Source: Fluviirhizobium alvei
Lineage (GTDB): Bacteria; Pseudomonadota; Alphaproteobacteria; Rhizobiales; Rhizobiaceae
Length of the DNA stretch: 64,000 nt
Direction: 5' to 3'
Assembly (NCBI RefSeq): GCF_030551875.1
Contig: NZ_JAUOZU010000003.1
Location: 62,001-126,000, forward strand
Made by a program: the position numbers and the translations under genes. This document shows, piece after piece, positions 57,650 to 64,000 of the stretch; positions within the stretch are counted from its first letter, which is position 1, and each line of letters begins with the position of its first letter. A model generated the notes under the pieces. The model did not search any database. It was not told the origin of the DNA and was given only the letters and a program-made list of their open reading frames with translations.

Positions 57650-58822
57650 ATGGCCTCCAGAACGCAACACAAACGACTGGCACTTGCGGCAACCGCACTG
57701 GTGGTCATAGGCGCCCTGATTGGCGGTATCTTTTTCTTTCAATCGCGTCCGCTAGCCGTGCAGGTCGCCGGTTTTCAGGACAAGGTTGCCATCGAAGTCT
57801 TTGGTCTCGGAACGGTGGAAGCGCGGACGCTTTCGCGCCTCGGCTTCGAGGTTGCCGGCTCTATCGCCGATCTCAACGGCGATTATGGCAACCGGGTCAT
57901 GAAGGGCCAACTTCTCGCCCGGCTGCAGGATAGTGAGCAGCGGGCGAAGGTCGATTTTGCCAGGGCCGCTGTCGCCCAGACGGAAGCCCTGTCGCAACAG
58001 GCGCGCGTGGCGCTGCAACGGGCCGAAGTGGCACTCCGCCAGAAACAGAGCATCAGCGAACGGCGCGAAGAGCTTTTCCGCAAGGGAGCGACAGCCAACG
58101 AAGCCAACGAAGAGGCCCGCGCTGCCTTCGAAATGGCCCGCGCAGATGTCGCACTTGCCGAAAGCGCCATCGCGGTTGCCGATCAGAACCTCGCCCAGTC
58201 GAAGGCGCTTCTTGAAGTGGAAGAGGCGAAACTCGCCAAATACAGTCTCACAGCCCCCTATGATGCCGTCGTCGTCAACCGCCAGCGCGATCTCGGCTCG
58301 ATGCTCAATCCGGGCGAAGTCCTGTTCACGCTCGTTGATCCGGCCTCGATCTGGATCCTGTCCTATATCGATGAATCGAGGGCGGGACCGATCCGGGTCG
58401 GACAGGACGCCACGATTTCCCTCCGGTCGATGGCCGGTAAACGTTTCAAGGGCCGCGTCGCGCGCATCGAAATCGAAAGCGACCGCGTCAATGAGGAACG
58501 GCGCATTTCTGTCAGCTGCGAGGATTGCCCGACCGATTTCCATCTCGGCGAACAGGCAGAAGTCATCATCGCGGTGGATAAGATCGACCATGTGCTGATG
58601 GTGCCCATCGCTGCCGTCTCGGATTTCAACGCCCGGCACGGCAGGGTCTGGGCAATCGAAGACGGCAAACTGGCCTCTGTTCCGGTGGAGCTTGGCCGGC
58701 AAACGCTCGACGGGCGTATCGAGATCGTCGGCGAAGCACTTGAGACGCTTCAGATCGTGACGGCTCCGACAGCCGGTCTGCGGCAGGGACGCAAGGTGAA
58801 GATCGTGCAGGCCGGGCCATGA
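57650..58822 (+). CDS. HlyD-type periplasmic adaptor subunit of an ABC exporter
   Basis: A 390-aa membrane fusion protein. It has an N-terminal membrane anchor (LALAATALVVIGALIGGIFFF), a lipoyl-like region (RLGFEVAGSIADLNGDYGNRVMKGQLLARLQDSEQ), a long coiled-coil hairpin of Ala/Glu/Arg helices and a beta-barrel domain (SLTAPYDAVVVNRQRDLGSMLNPGEVLFTLVDP). It would link the FtsX-like permease to the periplasm. ATG 57650 is preferred; ATG 57617 is in frame. Its stop overlaps the permease start. Confidence 0.9.
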   Translation: MASRTQHKRLALAATALVVIGALIGGIFFFQSRPLAVQVAGFQDKVAIEVFGLGTVEARTLSRLGFEVAGSIADLNGDYGNRVMKGQLLARLQDSEQRAKVDFARAAVAQTEALSQQARVALQRAEVALRQKQSISERREELFRKGATANEANEEARAAFEMARADVALAESAIAVADQNLAQSKALLEVEEAKLAKYSLTAPYDAVVVNRQRDLGSMLNPGEVLFTLVDPASIWILSYIDESRAGPIRVGQDATISLRSMAGKRFKGRVARIEIESDRVNEERRISVSCEDCPTDFHLGEQAEVIIAVDKIDHVLMVPIAAVSDFNARHGRVWAIEDGKLASVPVELGRQTLDGRIEIVGEALETLQIVTAPTAGLRQGRKVKIVQAGP

Positions 58823-59952
58823 ACCTCGCCTTCAGGGACATTCGCTATAAGCTGGGACGGTTTGTCCTCACCTGCCTCGGCCTTAGCCTGCTTCTCGGCG
58901 TCGTCGTTTCCATGGCCGGCATATACCGCGGCCAGACTGCGGATGCGCTTGCGCTTCTCAAGACAATGAGCGCCGATATCTGGGTCGTCGAAGCAGGTTC
59001 CCACGGCCCGTTTGCGGAAGCCTCGCGGGTGCCGGGCGATACCAGAGAACTCATCGCGCGCATTCATGGCGTCGAGCGCGCGGGCTCCCTCACCCTGCAG
59101 ACCATGCAGATCGAACGCGGTGGCAAGCGGATGCGATTGCAGGTGGTGGGGTTCGAACCCGGCCAGCCGGGGGCGCCCGAAACACTGGTCGAGGGTCGAA
59201 CCATTACCAGCAGCCATTACGAGATCATTGCCGACCGCCAGACGCGCCTGCAGGTCGGCGAACAGCTGAAACTCGGAAAACGCACTTTCACCGTCGTCGG
59301 CCTCACCCAGGGCGTCGTCACGCTCTCGGGAGATTCCGTTCTCTACATGACGCTCAAGGATGCGCAGGAACTGCAGTTCGAAATCGCCCCCACCGCCGCC
59401 CGCCGAGAGGCAGCGAGAGGCGCGCAGAAATCGGGCACCGATTTCGTCAATGCCGTGGTCGCCCGCATTTCGCCCAATATCCCGGCTTCCCTGATCGCGA
59501 GCGAAATCGCCCGCTGGAAACATCTTTCGGTGCTGACGGCCGAGGATCAGGAGACACTGCTCACCCGAACGGTGATCGAGCGCGCCAGCCGGCAGCTTGG
59601 CCTTTTCATGTCGATCCTGACGCTGGTCTCAGCCGTCATCATCGCGCTCATCGTCTATACGATGACCCTCGACAAGACCCGCGATATCGCAACGCTGAAG
59701 ATGATCGGCGCACCCGACCGCACGATCATCGGGCTGATCGTCCAGCAGGCGCTCATCATGGGAATGGTCGGCTTTGTCGTCGGCACCGGGCTTGTCTATG
59801 CGTTCCAGAACGTCTTTCCACGCCGCATCGAGATGCTGCCATCGGATATCGGTGCGCTCTTCATCGTCGTCATTTTCGTCTGCCTGGCGGCCAGTGCGCT
59901 CGGTGTCCGGGTCGCCGTGAAGGTCGATCCTTCCACGGCTTTGGCAGGGTGA
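58819..59952 (+). CDS. FtsX/MacB-like ABC transporter permease
   Basis: A 377-aa inner-membrane protein with one N-terminal and three C-terminal membrane segments around a large periplasmic domain, the MacB/LolC/DevC layout. N-terminal MNLAFRDIRYKLGRFVLTCLGLSLLLGVV; C-terminal LDKTRDIATLKMIGAPDRTIIGLIVQQALIMG is the FtsX signature. With the adaptor and ATPase genes it forms a DevBCA/MacAB-like export system; the substrate is unknown. Overlaps the adaptor gene by four bases. Confidence 0.9.
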   Translation: MNLAFRDIRYKLGRFVLTCLGLSLLLGVVVSMAGIYRGQTADALALLKTMSADIWVVEAGSHGPFAEASRVPGDTRELIARIHGVERAGSLTLQTMQIERGGKRMRLQVVGFEPGQPGAPETLVEGRTITSSHYEIIADRQTRLQVGEQLKLGKRTFTVVGLTQGVVTLSGDSVLYMTLKDAQELQFEIAPTAARREAARGAQKSGTDFVNAVVARISPNIPASLIASEIARWKHLSVLTAEDQETLLTRTVIERASRQLGLFMSILTLVSAVIIALIVYTMTLDKTRDIATLKMIGAPDRTIIGLIVQQALIMGMVGFVVGTGLVYAFQNVFPRRIEMLPSDIGALFIVVIFVCLAASALGVRVAVKVDPSTALAG

Positions 59953-59956
59953 CGTC

Positions 59957-60667
59957 ATGAACGAAAACACAACAACCGCCCTCGTCGAACTCAAACAACT
60001 GTCCAAGCATTTTGGCGAGGGAGCGACCCGGGTCGACGCGCTCAGGGACGTCAGCCTGACGATCCATGCCCGCGAGGTCGTCGGGCTGCTCGGCCCGAGC
60101 GGATCGGGCAAGAGCACCCTTCTCAATGCGATCGGCTGCATCCTCGAACCCGACAGCGGCTGGATGCGGCTCGATGGCGACGTGGTCTATGACAATCGCT
60201 GGCTGCGCAGAGATCTCCGCCGGCTGCGGCTCGAGAAGATCGGCTTCATCTTCCAGAAGCACAATCTGCTGCCCTTCCTCAACTGCACCGACAATGTCGC
60301 CATCGTACTCACGCTGGCCGGTTGGCCGAAAAAGGCAGCCGTCGAACGCGCCCGCGAACTTTTGGCCTATCTCCAGGTCGATCACCGTATGGAGGCGATG
60401 CCCGGCCAACTTTCCGGCGGCGAAGCGCAGCGGGTGGCGATTGCGCGTGCGCTCGCCAACCGTCCGCGCATCATCCTCGCCGACGAACCGACCGCAGCTC
60501 TCGATTCCGAACGGGCCGGCCGCGTGATGGATCTTCTCCACAAGGTCGCAATCGAACAGGATGCCGCCATCATCGCTGTCACCCATGACGAAAAGATCCT
60601 CGGCCGCCTCGATCGCATCTACCGAATGGTCGATGGCAGACTGACCGATCAGGAGGACGATGGCTGA
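59957..60667 (+). CDS. ABC transporter ATP-binding protein
   Basis: A 236-aa ATPase of the MacB/LolD group. Walker A is GLLGPSGSGKSTLLNAIG at about residues 45-62, the signature motif LSGGEAQRVAIARALA, and Walker B RIILADEPTAALDS. It energises the FtsX-like permease encoded four bases upstream. The last 119 bases of the gene recur at 61422-61540 as an isolated fragment. Confidence 0.93.
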   Translation: MNENTTTALVELKQLSKHFGEGATRVDALRDVSLTIHAREVVGLLGPSGSGKSTLLNAIGCILEPDSGWMRLDGDVVYDNRWLRRDLRRLRLEKIGFIFQKHNLLPFLNCTDNVAIVLTLAGWPKKAAVERARELLAYLQVDHRMEAMPGQLSGGEAQRVAIARALANRPRIILADEPTAALDSERAGRVMDLLHKVAIEQDAAIIAVTHDEKILGRLDRIYRMVDGRLTDQEDDG

Positions 60668-60847
60668 CAATGTGGGCATCGTCTGGAGCCGGTCCGAAGT
60701 GCCGCCGTTTCTTGTGTAGCGGGCCGGTAATATCACTGATTTCGTCGGTGCCGCGGCGTACTCAACCTTAATGCGAGGAGGCGCAAGCCCCGCACAATTC
60801 AGAAAATCGAGGATCGCATGGAGATTTTCAAAACAGGCAGTTGAATA

Positions 60848-61360
60848 ATGCTGATTTCAAATTCCCAGACAGAGAAGTATTCTATCTTTGCAAAAGACAA
60901 CCAGACCACACTCAAAAAATCGACTGCCGATAGCGGAGGGAACCGCAGCGCAGCAGGCGACGCATCTTTCGCATCGGGCTTTCAGGCCTTTTTGACGGAG
61001 ACGCAGAAACAGGTTGCCGGCGGCAATGAGTCCAGCACCGTCAGAAACCCGATCGATTACATGACCTCCACCGATATCGCACTGTGGGAAAGCGTCACCG
61101 GTGGCACGATCGAAGGTGGCAAAGCCTATTTGCCGGATGTAACCGAAGGCAACACCGAAGCGGGCTCAGACCTCATTGAGGCGATCTACGAAATGCGCGC
61201 GCATGGAACCTTCGATTCACTGGGAAATCGCGTCGCACTCTCAGGCGACATTTCCGTCGAAGACATGCAAGGATATATCGATCACTATCGGCCTGGCGGT
61301 TGGGTCAGTTCTGATACACATGTGCTCGATCTTGCCCTGACGGAACTGACAACCGACTAG
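60848..61360 (+). CDS. Hypothetical protein in a lower-GC islet
   Basis: A 170-aa protein of unknown function. Many A/T-ending codons at its start (atg ctg att tca aat) contrast with neighbours, suggesting recent acquisition. No signal peptide or membrane segment is seen; the N-terminal 35 residues are polar and likely disordered, and the rest (RNPIDYMTSTDIALWESVTGG, DLIEAIYEMRAHGTFDSLGNR, SVEDMQGYIDHYRPGGWV) looks folded and acidic. It lies between the ABC ATPase gene and a duplicated fragment of it. No family recognised. Confidence 0.62.
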   Translation: MLISNSQTEKYSIFAKDNQTTLKKSTADSGGNRSAAGDASFASGFQAFLTETQKQVAGGNESSTVRNPIDYMTSTDIALWESVTGGTIEGGKAYLPDVTEGNTEAGSDLIEAIYEMRAHGTFDSLGNRVALSGDISVEDMQGYIDHYRPGGWVSSDTHVLDLALTELTTD

Positions 61361-61420
61361 GGCTAGACTGTGGCGGATAGAGGCACTTGCGCCCGATAGA
61401 TTAGCCTTCTTGCCAAACGG

Positions 61421-61553
61421 GCTCCACAAGGTCGCAATCGAACAGGATGCCGCCATCATCGCCGTCACTCATGACGAAAAGATCCTCGGCCGCCTCGATC
61501 GCATCTACCGAATGATCGATGGCAGACTGACCGATCAGGCTGACGAAACCTAA
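61421..61553 (+). pseudogene. Duplicated 3' end of the ABC ATPase gene
   Basis: Bases 61422-61540 repeat 60536-60654 of the ATPase gene with only three substitutions, two silent and one Val-to-Ile. The fragment keeps the reading frame (LHKVAIEQDAAIIAVTHDEK...) and ends at its own TAA 61551-61553. There is no start and no ATPase core. Its stop overlaps that of the convergent minus-strand gene. Confidence 0.85.
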
Positions 61554-62035
61554 ATACCGTCGATGATGACGAAGGGATAGCGGTCGCAAAGATCGAGAAT
61601 GCGGGCCTCGAAACGATCGAGAAAATCCAGAAGCGCCTTCCGGTGCAGGTTAAACCTGCGCGGCAGCAGACCAGGTGACGAGACATAATGTCGGATGATG
61701 AAGTCTTGCCGGGCATTGCCAAGCAAGGCGCGGCGAAGAGCCGGAAGACGCCCGAAGATAAGCCGCCAGGTTCCCAAATCTACCCAGGTACTGCCCCAAT
61801 GGCCGTAGCATCGATATTCCGGAATGACGTCGAAAAGGGTCCATTCGATAAACAGAAATGCTTGTTCCCGCACATGAAAGACCTCGGGAGACGACCTGTT
61901 ACATGCGCTGCCTGGAGGTTCATGCGTTGGCACGAAAACGAAGTTCAGCCCGCCTTTCGGGCCGTCACCAATACGAAAATCAATTTTCATGGGACGAAAG
62001 CGGACTTGATCCGCCAATAGTTTGAGACGCGGCAT
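61550..62035 (-). CDS. Hypothetical protein
   Basis: A 161-aa protein of unknown function with protein-like composition (FHVREQAFLFIEWTLFDVIPEY, WGSTWVDLGTWRLIFGRLPA, NARQDFIIRHYVSSPG, ALLDFLDRFEARILDLCDRYPFVIIDGI). It has many aromatic and Arg residues and no signal peptide. Third codon positions are less GC-rich than in neighbouring housekeeping genes, consistent with transfer. The start is uncertain (ATG 62035 or ATG 61990, neither with a good ribosome binding site). Confidence 0.55.
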   Translation of the reverse strand: MPRLKLLADQVRFRPMKIDFRIGDGPKGGLNFVFVPTHEPPGSACNRSSPEVFHVREQAFLFIEWTLFDVIPEYRCYGHWGSTWVDLGTWRLIFGRLPALRRALLGNARQDFIIRHYVSSPGLLPRRFNLHRKALLDFLDRFEARILDLCDRYPFVIIDGI

Positions 62036-62115
62036 AGCTAGACGCAGGCAGATCGCCTGTCAATCATCCCATCCAGAGGACTGGAAGTGGGCCTTTGCCT
62101 TTCTCGGCGCAAACC

Positions 62116-62979
62116 TCAGCGCTTCCAGGGCGGCGGCAGAACGTGACCCCGTTTGATGGCAATGATCATCAGGACAATGCCGGCGGAGGTGCAGAGGATG
62201 AGGGCCAAAATCGACGATTCAAGGCCGAAACTGCCGCCGGTCAGAAAGTCCGGACCCTCGATAGTGGATTTGATCAGCCCGGGATCGCTGACGCCACCTG
62301 AAACAATGCCGGAAAAGATCGCCGACAGGGTATAGTTCCACGCCATGTGAAGGCCGATGCCAATCCAGAGCCGGCGGGTGATCAGATAGGCAGCTGCCAG
62401 CAGAAGACCGGCCTCGATGCTGATATAGATCGCGCCGACGATGGTGCCTTCCGGATTGAGAAGATGCACGAAGCCGAAAATCAATGAAGAAACGATCACC
62501 GCAATCCAGGAACCGAACAGGTCTTCGACCGATCGGAACAGGATTCCGCGAAAGAACAGTTCCTCGAATGTCCCCGAACTGATGACCATGGCGACCGCCG
62601 GCAGAAGGAAGCTGATGGGATTGAACCCCTCGATACGGTACATGCCGAGCACGATCAGGATCAGGACGCAGGTTGCGATGAGACCTGCGCCGATCAACGC
62701 GCCGGTAGCCCATTCCCGCCCCATACCGGCAAGCGACAGTTCGCTGACCGGGCGTCGCTCGATCAACCGTCCCCAGGCGACATAGATTGCGATTGCCAAC
62801 AGGGCCATGCAAATGGTGACGGCGATAGATACGAGTGGCGTCCCCTTGAACTTCTCCATGAAGCCGTTGTTCGTGGTCATCATGAAAAAGATGGCGCTGC
62901 CAAGCAGGAAGATCCGCGTCAGGGGAAACTGCAAAACCCGCAGCCACAACGGCTTCTCGGAGACAATACTCTGATCCAT
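62116..62979 (-). CDS. CPBP family intramembrane metalloprotease
   Basis: A 287-aa membrane protein with about eight hydrophobic segments. The CPBP (Abi/CAAX-like) motifs are intact: Glu139-Glu140-x3-Arg144 in FEELFFRG, Phe168-x3-His172 in FGFVHLL, and His211-x3-Asn215 in HMAWNY. The family includes CAAX-type prenyl endopeptidases and bacteriocin-immunity proteins; the substrate here is unknown. No bacteriocin genes are adjacent. Confidence 0.92.
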   Translation of the reverse strand: MDQSIVSEKPLWLRVLQFPLTRIFLLGSAIFFMMTTNNGFMEKFKGTPLVSIAVTICMALLAIAIYVAWGRLIERRPVSELSLAGMGREWATGALIGAGLIATCVLILIVLGMYRIEGFNPISFLLPAVAMVISSGTFEELFFRGILFRSVEDLFGSWIAVIVSSLIFGFVHLLNPEGTIVGAIYISIEAGLLLAAAYLITRRLWIGIGLHMAWNYTLSAIFSGIVSGGVSDPGLIKSTIEGPDFLTGGSFGLESSILALILCTSAGIVLMIIAIKRGHVLPPPWKR

Positions 62980-63243
62980 ACGATAAACTCTTGTTATAGC
63001 CGCCAGGAATGGACGCCTTAGTTATTCATTTTGCTCTTGCTAATACAAGACTATTTCAGAGTTTACTCTGTTCCATCCACACGATCGGTTCCTCCCGATA
63101 CCGATGGCTCTCCCGATAATCCGCAATTTCGCTCCCAAGCACTTGACGCCTGCCCAAACATTTCCCCACCCTGCCCTTGCAATTGCGCTGCCGACCCCTA
63201 AATGGCAAAGATCAAGTTGGGGAAAGAGAGGGACATTTCGCCT

Positions 63244-63993
63244 ATGCAGGATATCATGATGCTCGTCCAGGATCCGGCCGCCTGGGTGGCGCTGGTGACG
63301 CTCGTTGTCATGGAGGTCGTGCTTGGCATCGACAACCTCATCTTCATCTCCATCCTCACCAACAAGTTGCCGCCCGAACATCGGGAACGCGCGCGCCGGC
63401 TCGGCATCGGTCTCGCGCTCGTCATGCGTCTGGCGCTGCTCGGCACCGTGGCCTGGATCGTCAAGCTCACGACGCCGGTTTTCGAAGCCTTCGGCCATGG
63501 TTTCTCGTGGAAGGACATGATCCTCATCGCCGGTGGCCTGTTCCTGGTCTGGAAAGCCACCAAGGAAATTCACCACAATGTCGATCCGGCCGACAAGGAC
63601 GAGGATTTCATTGCCTCTTCCGTCACCACCGGCTTTACCGCCGCCATCGGCCAGATCCTGATCCTCGATCTCGTCTTCTCGGTCGATAGCATCATCACCG
63701 CCGTCGGCATGACGCCGCATCTGCCGATCATGATCGTCGCCGTTCTGGCTGCCGTCACGGTTATGCTGGTCGCCTCGGGCCCGCTCGCCCGCTTCATCGA
63801 GAAAAACCCGACCATCGTCATGCTGGCGCTCGCCTTCCTGTTGATGATCGGTACCACGCTGATTGCCGAGGGCATGGGCTTCCATGTGCCGAAGGGCTAC
63901 GTCTATGCCGCCATGGCATTCTCAGCGCTGGTTGAGGTGCTCAACATGTTCGCCCGCAACGCACGACTGCGCAAGAGATCGGCCGGGCACTGA
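63244..63993 (+). CDS. TerC family integral membrane protein
   Basis: A 249-aa membrane protein of the TerC/YgdQ family. Conserved acidic stretches stand within helices: [23 protein letters not shown] at the N terminus and [17 protein letters not shown] in the middle, whose Asp residues likely bind metal. Family members export Mn or give tellurite resistance. Seven or so helices; the end is [13 protein letters not shown]-like. ATG 63244 matches family starts; ATG 63202 is in frame but lacks a ribosome binding site. Confidence 0.91.
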   Translation: MQDIMMLVQDPAAWVALVTLVVMEVVLGIDNLIFISILTNKLPPEHRERARRLGIGLALVMRLALLGTVAWIVKLTTPVFEAFGHGFSWKDMILIAGGLFLVWKATKEIHHNVDPADKDEDFIASSVTTGFTAAIGQILILDLVFSVDSIITAVGMTPHLPIMIVAVLAAVTVMLVASGPLARFIEKNPTIVMLALAFLLMIGTTLIAEGMGFHVPKGYVYAAMAFSALVEVLNMFARNARLRKRSAGH

Positions 63994-64000
63994 TCGCGTC

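Overview
This 64 kb window is high-GC chromosomal DNA from an alphaproteobacterium, most likely a member of the Rhizobiaceae (Rhizobium/Agrobacterium-like). The evidence is the gene order topA–rnr–DUF983–MFS–rpmG, an ATP12 chaperone gene next to rluC and a HAD phosphatase gene, a very long class II ribonucleotide reductase (NrdJ), a y4iL-type catalase-like protein, and TTG/GTG starts with tightly overlapped genes. No prophage, complete insertion sequence or CRISPR array was seen. No identity was checked against a database; all calls come from reading motifs, lengths and context.

Layout. 1–6.8 kb: 3' part of topA, rnr, a DUF983 protein, an MFS permease and rpmG. 6.9–12.2 kb: RidA, then a minus-strand cluster moxR–VWA(CoxE)–xdhC(N)–xdhC(C) resembling molybdenum-hydroxylase maturation genes, a flavin reductase and an orphan ABC binding protein. 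12.3–21.2 kb: P1-family peptidase, two paralogous small secreted proteins around a catalase-like protein, YaiI, CrcB, RluC, a HAD phosphatase, ATP12, a GH12–RTX secreted protein and a lipoprotein. 21.2–27.6 kb (minus): glutamate-synthase-like protein, then a tightly packed degP-like–rarA–glycosyltransferase–fghA run. 27.7–33.2 kb: TetR regulator, EF-hand protein, amidase and a Zn/Cd/Pb P-type ATPase with a MerR-type promoter.

33.3–39.7 kb is a sugar-acid catabolic cluster: a GntR regulator with two apparent winged helices, a KDG kinase, a UxaB-like reductase, a Zn alcohol dehydrogenase, an L-fucose-dehydrogenase-like SDR and a UxaA dehydratase. The enzymes could form a route from L-galactonate (or L-galactose) to KDPG, or process L-fucose. 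Two of its promoters share the 13-mer ATAAAATACCAAT. 39.8–41.2 kb is an accessory patch: a DUF559 protein and a YegP-like small gene between two direct copies of a ~280 bp MITE-like repeat.

41.2–50.7 kb: nrdJ with two NrdR-like boxes and a DnaA box in its long upstream region, then a sensor-domain protein, gpt, a universal stress protein, a CinA-type protein, wrbA, tRNA-Leu(UAA) and small ORFs. 50.8–55.5 kb: a tandem glycine riboswitch followed by gcvT-gcvH-gcvP. 55.7–64.0 kb: a soluble PAS chemoreceptor, an HlyD–FtsX–ATPase ABC operon, a small lower-GC islet bordered by a duplicated 3' end of the ATPase gene, a CPBP protease and a TerC-family membrane protein.
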